Source: JBBSOW01 sp038259365 (lineage in GTDB: Bacteria; Actinomycetota; Actinomycetes; Propionibacteriales; Propionibacteriaceae). Taken from it: a stretch of 13,578 nt of DNA. The notes below the pieces were generated by a model. The model saw only the letters and a program-made list of their open reading frames with translations. It was not told the origin of the DNA and ran no database searches. Where the stretch lies: the NCBI GenBank assembly GCA_038259365.1, contig JBBSOW010000082.1:1-13578 (forward strand), in the 5' to 3' direction. How positions within the stretch are numbered: the stretch's first letter is position 1; every line of letters begins with the position of its first letter. Shown here piece after piece: positions 7,133-13,578 of the stretch. The position numbers were made by a program, and so were the translations under genes.

Positions 7133-8158
7133 TCAGAAGGGCGGCTCGTCCCGCTTGGTCGCCCACGGGTCCGACGGCGTCGGCAGTGCGGCGGCCGGGA
7201 GTGGCAGGTTGTTGACGACGTATAGGTTCAAGATGTCGTCGCGGTCGATGAACATGATCTGGCTGCGCTTGCTCGCATGGAGCGCATTGCCGAGCCAGTT
7301 GCGGGCGGCCTTGGTGATCTCTCCCCCGGCCACGATGAAGGCGTGGTCGACCAGGACCCGCTTGTTGGTCTCGGGGTCGAAGATCTCGTGCGCCAACATC
7401 ATGAGCGCCTGGTTGTGGATCTCCGCCATGTTGGCGTTGCCGGCTTTCGTGACGCCTGACGCGTCGAGTTTGCCCTTCTTGGCTTGGATGCCGAAGTAGA
7501 GGACGTGCTGAGTCGGCAGCGTGTAGCGCATCCAGATGTCCTTGCCGTACTCCAGCGCCTTGTCCTTGTGGCCGGCGGCGGTGATCCGGTGGTAGCCAAG
7601 CTGGCGGAAAAGCGGCAGGAGCACATCCTCGATCAGGTCGTCTTCGCTGCAGACGTCGAGGTAGGCGGCCAGTAGCGTGCGGCGCTCCATCTCTGCCGGC
7701 GTGAAGGGGCGATGCGGGTTGGCCGCCATCACCGCCACCGTCCCGGTGCCGACGTGGCGGACGTAGCAGCGGTTGTCCTCGCCGTAGAACGCCTCAAAGC
7801 CTTCACGGCCGAGAACCTCGTTGAGCTGTGCGAGCGCACGCGGGCGATCCGGACCCTCGTTGAGCCGGTCGGTTGGGCTCATCAGCTGGTCGATGAGACG
7901 ACAGAAGATCTCAGGCAGGCGAGTCGGCCCGTCATGTGGTTCAGCCAACATCTGCTCCAGTACTTCGGCGACCCAGCGGTGGCGGGTCGATCCGTCGTGC
8001 TGGTGGTCCGTGTCCAGCTCCTGGAAGAACTCCGTGATGTAGGTGCTCGATCGGTACGGGAAGTAGCGCGCCTCATCCTCGTTTTCGGCGTCGTCGCGGC
8101 CAACGTTGCCGACAACCAGCGCCCCCAACGCCTCAAGATTCCGGCGCTTGAACTTCAC
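7133..8158 (-). CDS. Mrr-like restriction endonuclease-fold protein
   Basis: 341 residues from the GTG at 8158, chosen because AAGGAAGGGGAG precedes it on the minus strand and the longer frame to 8248 is only read-through of the upstream gene. The C-terminal half has the layout of a PD-(D/E)xK nuclease of the Mrr type: Glu177 in DLIEDVLLPLF, then a GY segment, Asp207 in EYGKDIW, and Gln225-Ala-Lys227 in YFGIQAKKGK. The D...QxK form is typical of Mrr-family enzymes that cut foreign or modified DNA. The N-terminal ~120 residues contain RYFPYRSSTYITEFF and a GSTRHRWV motif (56-63); I have seen this kind of module on abortive-infection or restriction proteins but cannot assign a function. The gene overlaps the end of the GIY-YIG gene by 26 nt, so the two are very likely co-translated. 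The product is cytoplasmic. Substrate specificity cannot be read from the sequence. Confidence 0.75.
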   Translation of the reverse strand: MKFKRRNLEALGALVVGNVGRDDAENEDEARYFPYRSSTYITEFFQELDTDHQHDGSTRHRWVAEVLEQMLAEPHDGPTRLPEIFCRLIDQLMSPTDRLNEGPDRPRALAQLNEVLGREGFEAFYGEDNRCYVRHVGTGTVAVMAANPHRPFTPAEMERRTLLAAYLDVCSEDDLIEDVLLPLFRQLGYHRITAAGHKDKALEYGKDIWMRYTLPTQHVLYFGIQAKKGKLDASGVTKAGNANMAEIHNQALMMLAHEIFDPETNKRVLVDHAFIVAGGEITKAARNWLGNALHASKRSQIMFIDRDDILNLYVVNNLPLPAAALPTPSDPWATKRDEPPF

Positions 8159-9470
8159 GGGGCTCCCCTTCCTTCGCGGCCGCGCCTCCGTGCTCCTTCC
8201 GAAGCGCTGAGAGCTGCTGGCGAAGCGGTGTCCTGTCGACCTTTGCAAGATTCAATGGTGGATCAAGCTCCCTGAGGATGGCGGTTTCAAGGGCGTCGAG
8301 CGTGTCGGCACCTGCAACGGGAATCGTGATGACGCGCAGATGCGCGTACATCCACCGGGTGAGCTGCCCCTCATCGATCGTCGATTGGCCGTAGGCGTGA
8401 GCCAGGACGGAGCCGAGGCTGCGCCGCAGGGTCGAGAACTCATGCTTCTTGCCCAAGTGCATGGTGGCGATACGTCCCCACAAGGTGTTGGACGATGCGG
8501 AGCCGCCACTCCGCGTCGCTCCCGCCAGGCCTGCATAGATGAGGCCGGCGTCTACCTGGTGGCCCAGCCCGGCGGTGAGGTCTGCGGCACCGGCTTCATC
8601 GACCCACCAACTGTACAGGCCTGGGGCACGCAGGCCCGTGCCGTTGGTCGCCATGACCTCGGTCAGCGTCCGTGCGGTGGCCGGGTCGCGCAGGGCGGCG
8701 ACGACGTCATGCTCATCGGGTAGGGCTGCCTGACGTCGGAGATACCAGGAGAGACGGTGCCCGATCGAGAGTCCATGGAGTTCGTCGATCACCTGGGCAC
8801 CCAACGAGCGAAGCGGCTCGTCCAAGGATTCGACGTAGGCAGCACCGGCATGGATCTCGACAGTGAGACCACCCAAGGGGCCAACGGTCTGCTCCAATTG
8901 CGCTGTCACCTTCTGACCCCACGCCCGGCGGGTGTCGCGTGGCGTATCTAGGAGATACAGCTCATAGGGCTCGAGCCAGTCGTCGGGGCAGACCAGGCCA
9001 TGCTCGGCCGAGAGGATGAACCACGGCCGACCGGATGCTTCGGCGTAGGCGCGCATCTTGAGGAAGTAATCGGACACGTAGAGGTCCTTGGCGGCGGCAG
9101 CATGATCACGCTTGGTCTTGACGCAGCCGATGAGAACGATGTCGGCGTTGGAGCGCGAACCGTGTGGACGGGGTGGACTCGTCCGTTGCTGCGCCCGGGC
9201 TGCCCGGGAGGCGTGAGGAAGTGCGGTCTTGCCCTTGCCGATCGTGAAGCCGAGGTTGCTCAGCCACCGCCGCGACGACTGCGACTGGAAGCGCTGACGG
9301 TTGGTGACGCCGGTGACCAGCGAGATCACCTGTTTGACCGGCCAGCGCGCCTCGTCGATCTCCACCCAGTAGCTCTGGATGCTCTCGGGAACGTGCCCAT
9401 CCAGGCAAGCGCGCACCATCTCGGGAGTCAGCTCGAACGGCTCGCCGTCCAACGTGATGCGCATGCTCAT
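8133..9470 (-). CDS. DUF6884 / GIY-YIG nuclease fusion protein
   Basis: 445 residues from the ATG at 9470; GTG at 9488 and ATG at 9464 are also possible, and none has a clear SD. Three parts can be seen. (1) Residues ~10-75 with YWVEIDEARWPVKQVISL and RRWLSNLGF form a small module that I associate with HNH/GIY-YIG restriction-type proteins, possibly DNA-binding. (2) Residues ~108-245 have IGCVKTK, DLYVSDYFLKMRAYAE and FILSAEHGLV...EPYE, the signature of DUF6884, a domain related to YaaA. (3) Residues ~282-410 are a GIY-YIG endonuclease: GLYSWW (284-289), LIYAGLAG (310-317), Arg333, and Glu396 in ALETAILREL followed by PPLN (404-407). All the expected catalytic positions appear present. It is the first gene of a minus-strand operon with the Mrr-like protein, divergent from SPARSA. 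The likely role is cleavage of foreign or modified DNA; this is inference. Confidence 0.78.
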   Translation of the reverse strand: MSMRITLDGEPFELTPEMVRACLDGHVPESIQSYWVEIDEARWPVKQVISLVTGVTNRQRFQSQSSRRWLSNLGFTIGKGKTALPHASRAARAQQRTSPPRPHGSRSNADIVLIGCVKTKRDHAAAAKDLYVSDYFLKMRAYAEASGRPWFILSAEHGLVCPDDWLEPYELYLLDTPRDTRRAWGQKVTAQLEQTVGPLGGLTVEIHAGAAYVESLDEPLRSLGAQVIDELHGLSIGHRLSWYLRRQAALPDEHDVVAALRDPATARTLTEVMATNGTGLRAPGLYSWWVDEAGAADLTAGLGHQVDAGLIYAGLAGATRSGGSASSNTLWGRIATMHLGKKHEFSTLRRSLGSVLAHAYGQSTIDEGQLTRWMYAHLRVITIPVAGADTLDALETAILRELDPPLNLAKVDRTPLRQQLSALRKEHGGAAAKEGEPREVQAPES

Positions 9471-9671
9471 TGATATCGCGTCGCCCACAGATGTTCTGCC
9501 GTGTGCCTGGTCATGTGCCTGTGGCCGGGATTCATTGACCAGGGACGGTCAGTTCTGCGCAAAGTTGCCGGGCCGACGTGGCAAGGTGGGTTGGCTGACT
9601 GTCAGAAGCCCGGAGCGGAAGACGGCACATGGCCTAACCGCTACTTCACCCTGGCAGGAGGTGTCGCACAG
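9471..9671. promoter_or_regulatory. Divergent promoter region between nuclease operon and SPARSA
   Basis: About 200 bp that must serve both operons. It holds two TGTGCCTG copies 12 bp apart (9502-9509 and 9514-9521), an imperfect inverted repeat ATTGACC...GGTCAGT (9534-9540/9547-9553) that includes a -35-like TTGACC, and an odd palindrome CTGAC-T-GTCAG (9595-9605). No convincing -10 partner is visible. These repeats are candidate operators that could co-regulate the two defence modules. The GGAGG before the SIR2 gene start is at about 9657-9661. Confidence 0.45.
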
Positions 9672-11498
9672 ATGTCGTTCGACGTCATTGATCTCGGCAC
9701 CTTCGCCCGCGAATCGGCCGTCCAAAGCTCCAAGATTGGCTGGCTGCTCGGCGCAGGTGCGAGCGCCTCCGCGCGCGTCCCGACCGCCCATCACGTCATG
9801 ATGGATCTGCTGCTTCGGATGTACGCCGATGCCCACCAGCTGGTTCGGCAGAACCTATCGCTCTCCGAAGCCGCCGATGTCGATCGTGTTCGTGCCTACT
9901 ACGACAACCAGAACGGCATGCCCTCGCTGGACGATCCATCGTCCTACAGCGTCGCGTTCCAACTCGCCCTGCCAGATGAGGGGGCACGGCGCCAACACCT
10001 CCGCTCACTGTTCGACGGTCGCTCCCCGTCCTATGGCCAGCGAATTCTGGGCGCGTTCGTCGCAGCGGGCTTGAGCGATCTCGTAATTACGACGAACTTC
10101 GATGACCTCGTGGAGAAGGCAGTCGAGCAAGCCCTGGTGACTCTGAACGATGCCGCGCGGCGGCGTCTCGGCGTCGCTGCTCTTGGGAACCCATCCCAAG
10201 CCAACCTCGCGCTGAGCGACAACGACTTCCCCTTCCTCTTCAAGCTGCACGGTGACTTCCGGGAACAGGAACTCAAGAACCTGGAGTCGGAATTGCAAAC
10301 CCAGGATGTCAACATGCGGCGCGCCGTCCTGGACGCAAGCCGGCGCTTCGGGCTGGCCGTCGTCGGCTACAGCGGCCGCGATGTCAGCGTCATGGACATG
10401 CTCACGGACGCCGTCGCCACCGATGGAGCGTTCCCGGCAGGACTGTGGTGGATGGGCCGCCAGCCGGAGTCGGTCTTGCCAGCGGTGAAGAAGTTGTTCG
10501 ATGTCTGCTCAACGAGCGGCGTATCGGCGCACTTCGTGCAAATTGAGACCTTCGACGAGACGATGGCCGCACTTGGTCGGCAGGCAGAACTTCCCGATGC
10601 CCTCCGCGACTACGTCGACAATCTGAAGGCGAAGCCACGCGTCGTAGATAGCGCGCTTCCCCAACTCGATTGTGGGTCGCTGCCCGCGCTCCGAATGAAC
10701 GCGCTCCCAGTGATTGAAGCGCCACGGCGAGCACTTCGCGCGAATCTGCGCGGCGTCCCGGATCGCTCCGAGATGCGGAAGGCACTCAGCGACTCACATT
10801 GGCGAGGAGCGGCAGTTGCTTCGGGTCGTCAAGTGTTGGCCTTGGGCAGTGCCGGGGTGCTCGCAAGAGCAGTCGACGTCGAAGGTCAGGTCGTCGAGGT
10901 CGACATCGACCCGACGGCTCCAGACGCACAGACACCCGAACGAGCCCTGATCTATGAGTCGCTTACGCGGGGACTGGCGCGGGACCTGCCGGTTCAGCCG
11001 CGGATCCGTGATTCGGGCCACCGGCTGATCGTGCTGCCAGAGAACTCCGATCGACCCGACTCCGCCAAGCAGTCCAGTGTTCGCAAGTTGCTGTCAACTG
11101 CGTACGGAGAGCCCCTCGTCGGGCAGTGTCCGCTCAACCTCGGACGCGGCCGCGACGGACAAGCACGTAGATTCGCGGAGTCAGTCGAGTTGTCGCTCGA
11201 GTGGCGCTTCGGCGTTCTATGGCTGCTGTTCGTCCCCCGTACGTGGGTTTCCGCGCTACCGCACGATGGCCGGCCGAAGGGGCCGCAAGGTGACCCTGCT
11301 TCGGCGTGGCGGAAGGAACGCTGGGTGAACCGACGCAACGAGAAGTGGGCCGAGATCATCGACGCCTGGGCCAAAGCCCTCGCCCCTGCGGACCGAACTG
11401 AGATCGCGGTCCTTCCAACTGGACTCTCCGATCGGGATCTCGTCGGCGGATTCTTCGTGCTGGGCAAGACCACTGCCTACAGTCGGGAGGCAAAGTGA
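9672..11498 (+). CDS. SIR2-APAZ protein of short Argonaute (SPARSA) system
   Basis: 608 residues from the ATG at 9672, with AGGAGG ~10 nt upstream; the open frame from 9501 lacks family similarity and crosses the divergent promoter region. Residues ~20-310 form a SIR2 domain: GWLLGAGAS (23-31), VITTNFDDL (138-146) with the NAD-binding/catalytic Asn142, LFKLHGD (189-195) with catalytic His193, and GYSGRD (232-237). All key residues of an active NADase are present. Residues ~330-608 show no sirtuin features and match the place and size of the APAZ domain, which replaces the N/PAZ lobes in short Argonaute systems. In characterised SPARSA complexes, guide-directed target recognition by the Argonaute switches on the SIR2 domain, which depletes NAD+ and halts phage or plasmid spread by killing the cell. 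GTGA overlap with the pAgo gene fits the obligate heterodimer. The APAZ call rests mostly on context. Confidence 0.88.
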   Translation: MSFDVIDLGTFARESAVQSSKIGWLLGAGASASARVPTAHHVMMDLLLRMYADAHQLVRQNLSLSEAADVDRVRAYYDNQNGMPSLDDPSSYSVAFQLALPDEGARRQHLRSLFDGRSPSYGQRILGAFVAAGLSDLVITTNFDDLVEKAVEQALVTLNDAARRRLGVAALGNPSQANLALSDNDFPFLFKLHGDFREQELKNLESELQTQDVNMRRAVLDASRRFGLAVVGYSGRDVSVMDMLTDAVATDGAFPAGLWWMGRQPESVLPAVKKLFDVCSTSGVSAHFVQIETFDETMAALGRQAELPDALRDYVDNLKAKPRVVDSALPQLDCGSLPALRMNALPVIEAPRRALRANLRGVPDRSEMRKALSDSHWRGAAVASGRQVLALGSAGVLARAVDVEGQVVEVDIDPTAPDAQTPERALIYESLTRGLARDLPVQPRIRDSGHRLIVLPENSDRPDSAKQSSVRKLLSTAYGEPLVGQCPLNLGRGRDGQARRFAESVELSLEWRFGVLWLLFVPRTWVSALPHDGRPKGPQGDPASAWRKERWVNRRNEKWAEIIDAWAKALAPADRTEIAVLPTGLSDRDLVGGFFVLGKTTAYSREAK

Positions 11499-12907
11499 CC
11501 GCCCAAGTGAACGACAGCAGGCTGCCACCGCACCGGATGCTCGACGAGCCGCTGCTCGCCTTCGGCGCCGACGGGACACACAAGCATCCGCTCGTCGGCA
11601 TGCGGACGCACGGCCCCTACAGCCGTGACTCGTTCGGCAGTGGAGACATACGGTTCGCGGTCATCACCACGACGACCTTGTACGCCAGAGTGCGGCAATT
11701 CCTTGGCGCACTCGTTGGCGAACATCAGCCGTCCGACCGGCGCAAGTACGTTCCGCCCTATCCCGGCTTCAAGACTGTCTACGGCGTCGACTTCAAGCCT
11801 GCAGACGATTCGGTGATCCAGCTCGAACCGAGCGTCGCCAGCGCCGCGGACCCGCACAATGCGATCGCGGCGGCGTTGGCTCAGGCGGTACGCAGAGTCA
11901 CGACCACCCGCGACAGTTGGGACGTCCTCATCGTTGCGCTCCCGGCGGCCTGGCGGCAGTGGAAGACCTCGTCCGACGGGGCGTTCGATCTTCACGACCA
12001 GCTCAAGGCGTTCGCGGCACCCCTCGGACTACCGACGCAAGTGTTGTGGGAAGACAAGGCGCTGAGCTTCAAGCACCAGTGCAGCCTTGCCTGGCGCCTC
12101 TCCTTGGCGCTCTATGCCAAGGCCGGTGGAACGCCGTGGCGCCTCCATCGCACCAGCGACGCCGACGTGGCCTACGTCGGCCTCTCCTACGCCATCCGCG
12201 GGGGCACGTCCGACGCGTTCGTGACTTGCTGCTCGCAGGTCTTTGACGCCGATGGCGGTGGCATGGACTTCGTTGCCTACGACGTGGGTCAGGGCGTCGA
12301 TCTAGAGAACCCGCATCTGACCCGTGACCAGATGCGCGCCGTCATGAGCCGCAGCGTCCGTTTGTACCAAGACCGTCACGCAGGCAACCTTCCGACACGG
12401 ATCGTCGTCCATAAGACGACCAACTTCCGCGACGACGAGGTCGACGGGGTCTTTGACGCCTGGGACGCGTGCGAAGAGATCGAATGCGTGCGCGTACAGG
12501 CCAGCACACCGTGGCGGGGAGTCCGCTTGGTCGCTGCCAAGCCGGGGCACGGCCCGAGCCAGCCCGCGAACTGGCCCGTCCAGCGTGGAACCCTGCAGTT
12601 CCTGTCCGGCCGCGACGGCTTGCTCTACGTGAACGGCACAGCGCCGGGCCTGGCATCAGGCAACGGGAACTTCTACCAGGGGGCCAAGAGCATTCCAAGC
12701 CCCCTGCTCATCACGCGTAATGCCGGCTCAGGACCCCTGGAGCGCACCGCAGATGATGTATTGGCCCTCACCAAGATGGACTGGAACAACGATGCCCTGT
12801 ACGACCCGCTGCCGGTGACGATCAAGTACTCGCAGACGTTGGCACGGGTAATAGGACACACGAGTGGACTCCCAGATGCCGCCTACCCGTACCGGCTGTT
12901 CATGTAG
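11495..12907 (+). CDS. Short prokaryotic Argonaute (MID-PIWI), catalytically inactive
   Basis: 470 residues from a GTG at 11495 that overlaps the SIR2-APAZ stop (GTGA), with GGGAGG ~5 nt before it. The length is that of short pAgos, which have only MID and PIWI domains. The MID region contains LSFKHQCSLAWRLSLALYAK (190-209), whose Lys193, Gln195 and Lys209 are candidates for guide 5'-phosphate binding. The PIWI region has VAYVGLSYAIRGG (225-237), where Ser231 stands in for the first catalytic Asp, and IVVHKTT (303-309), where Lys307 stands in for the third; LTKMDWNN (425-432) and the C-terminal PYRLFM are typical of Argonautes. With the tetrad missing, this protein should bind guide and target without slicing and act as the sensor that activates its SIR2-APAZ partner. 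The assignment is firm; guide type and target are from family knowledge. Confidence 0.9.
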   Translation: MTAQVNDSRLPPHRMLDEPLLAFGADGTHKHPLVGMRTHGPYSRDSFGSGDIRFAVITTTTLYARVRQFLGALVGEHQPSDRRKYVPPYPGFKTVYGVDFKPADDSVIQLEPSVASAADPHNAIAAALAQAVRRVTTTRDSWDVLIVALPAAWRQWKTSSDGAFDLHDQLKAFAAPLGLPTQVLWEDKALSFKHQCSLAWRLSLALYAKAGGTPWRLHRTSDADVAYVGLSYAIRGGTSDAFVTCCSQVFDADGGGMDFVAYDVGQGVDLENPHLTRDQMRAVMSRSVRLYQDRHAGNLPTRIVVHKTTNFRDDEVDGVFDAWDACEEIECVRVQASTPWRGVRLVAAKPGHGPSQPANWPVQRGTLQFLSGRDGLLYVNGTAPGLASGNGNFYQGAKSIPSPLLITRNAGSGPLERTADDVLALTKMDWNNDALYDPLPVTIKYSQTLARVIGHTSGLPDAAYPYRLFM

Positions 12908-12939
12908 GCCGATTGCCTCGATAGCAACGGGCTGCGTCG

Positions 12940-12960
12940 CCAGGCCGGCTCTCCGCCTGG
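12940..12960 (+). terminator. Hairpin after the pAgo gene
   Basis: CCAGGC (12940-12945) pairs with GCCTGG (12955-12960) over a 9-nt loop, 33 nt after the pAgo stop. No U-run follows. It could be a weak terminator for the SPARSA operon. Confidence 0.35.
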
Positions 12961-12979
12961 TGCGAAACGCCGTGCACGA

Positions 12980-12985
12980 TTGACA
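12980..12985 (+). promoter_or_regulatory. Candidate -35 box before truncated helicase
   Basis: A perfect TTGACA lies 40 nt before the GTG start at 13025, with GGGAGG closer to the start. I see no good -10 hexamer 16-18 nt downstream, so this is only a partial promoter match. Confidence 0.3.
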
Positions 12986-13024
12986 GAGGTTCCTGAGACG
13001 ATTGGGGCGGGAGGTATCTGAAAC

Positions 13025-13456
13025 GTGGCCATCAACTTCGGTGCGTTGAACCAGTCACGTGCGGCCGATGCGCTCATCGACCCACGGGACATCTTTAACG
13101 CGCTTCCGACCAAGCCGAGCGGCATGAATTTTCTTCGCGGACCCCAGGACCAGGTCCTGGAGAAGTGGTTCGCCCGCCGGGCGCAGCGCGACGTAGTCGT
13201 CAAGCTCAACACCGGGGGCGGCAAGACCGTTGTCGGCCTCCTCATCGCGAGGAGCTCGCTGGCTGAGGGCAAGGGGCCGGTCGCCTACCTCGTCCCTGAC
13301 AAGTACCTGGTTGACCAGGTGATCGCCGAGGCCGGACGGCTCGGGATCCCGGTCGTTGGCGACCCGAAGATCTTCGCCTACTCGCAAGGCACGGCGATCC
13401 TGGTCGATACGTTCCAGAAGCTGTTCAACGGCAAGTCTGAATCGCCCCGGGTCTGA
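13025..13456 (+). pseudogene. DEAD/DEAH-type helicase, N-terminal fragment cut by IS3 element
   Basis: Starts at GTG 13025 with GGGAGG ~10 nt upstream. The readable protein has a Q-motif-like LRGPQDQVLEKWF (37-49), Walker A NTGGGKT (62-68), motif Ia YLVPDKYLVDQ (88-98) and ILVDTFQKLFNG (125-136), all from the first RecA domain of a superfamily 2 helicase. After residue ~138 (GKS) the frame enters the left end of an IS3-family element at 13438 and stops at 13454-13456, so motif II and the whole second RecA domain are missing. The fragment cannot be an active helicase. Whether it belonged to SPARSA or, more likely, to a separate defence system beginning here cannot be told, because the rest lies beyond the insertion. 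Confidence 0.85.
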
Positions 13457-13578
13457 TGGAGGCTCTCAATCGATGGAGGATGAGAGTCATGGCAGCACCG
13501 AGAAAGTACCCAGACGAGCTGCGAGAGCGGGCCACGAGGCTGGCCGTCGAGCTGCGTAGCGATCCGGACACGAAGCAG
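13438..13578 (+). mobile_element. IS3-family insertion sequence, left end (continues past window)
   Basis: The element seems to begin with TGAATCGCCCCGGG at 13438, the TGA-plus-C/G-rich form seen at the ends of many actinobacterial IS3 elements, and followed by TGGAGGCTC (13457-13465). The helicase homology stops exactly here and the orfA start follows 51 nt later. CTCTCA (13463-13468) and TGAGAG (13481-13486) can pair just before the orfA start, and GATGGAGG is repeated (13455-13462 and 13472-13479). The right end and target duplication are outside the window, so the exact boundary is an estimate. Confidence 0.75.
13489..13578 (+). CDS. IS3-family transposase OrfA, N-terminus (partial)
   Basis: Thirty codons from an ATG at 13489 to the window end, beginning MAAPRKYPDELRERA and continuing TRLAVELRSDPDT. 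This is the characteristic start of OrfA of actinobacterial IS3-family elements, a small helix-turn-helix protein that binds the element's ends; OrfB with the DDE integrase core would follow downstream, usually joined by a -1 frameshift. A GGAGG about 10 nt upstream (13475-13479) is the likely ribosome-binding site. Identification is strong despite the short length. Confidence 0.85.
   Translation, partial: MAAPRKYPDELRERATRLAVELRSDPDTKQ

Noticed and set aside
8159..8248. Longer N-terminus for the Mrr-like protein from 8248
   Set aside because: The added residues are Arg/Ser-rich read-through of the upstream gene's other frame; GTG 8158 has a strong SD.
9501..9671. Extension of the SIR2-APAZ gene upstream to 9501
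   Set aside because: It would cover the divergent promoter region with its repeats and adds no family sequence; ATG 9672 has an AGGAGG.
1..13578. CRISPR array, rRNA or tRNA genes
   Set aside because: I saw no regularly spaced repeats of 20-40 bp and no tRNA cloverleaf or rRNA sequence in either strand.

Overview
The window comes from a high-GC Gram-positive bacterium. The coding frames strongly prefer G or C at third positions, GTG starts are common, and the first gene is an actinobacterial-type glutamine synthetase I. This points to Actinomycetota; I cannot name a genus from the sequence alone.

Layout. Positions 1-473 hold the C-terminal part of glnA, the only clear housekeeping gene. A strong hairpin and two short tandem repeats (477-598) separate it from what follows. 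Everything after that looks like an accessory defence island in four blocks. Block 1 (779-6771, + strand) is a tightly overlapping three-gene operon: a DUF6361-like protein, a phospholipase D-like protein with two HxK motifs, and a large SNF2/SF2-type helicase. The helicase reading frame is broken near 5996, so its last third lies in another frame. Block 2 (7133-9470, - strand) is a two-gene operon: a DUF6884 plus GIY-YIG nuclease fusion, followed by a protein with an Mrr-like (D...QxK) restriction endonuclease domain. A possible small third gene lies downstream at 6847-7002. Block 3 (9672-12907, + strand) diverges from block 2 and encodes a SIR2-APAZ protein and a catalytically dead short prokaryotic Argonaute, the SPARSA type of abortive-infection system. 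Block 4 (13025-13578) is the N-terminal fragment of another helicase, cut off by the left end of an IS3-family insertion sequence whose orfA runs off the window.

How it works together. From family knowledge, SPARSA uses a guide bound by the Argonaute to sense invading DNA, then the SIR2 domain destroys NAD+. The GIY-YIG/Mrr-like pair looks like a restriction module, probably modification-dependent or aimed at foreign DNA. The DUF6361-PLD-helicase operon looks like a nuclease or phosphodiesterase working with a DNA or RNA translocase. I know of no characterised system with exactly these three genes, and it is the best candidate here for an undescribed defence system. At least one copy-specific lesion (the helicase frameshift) and one IS insertion suggest that the island is decaying or in flux.
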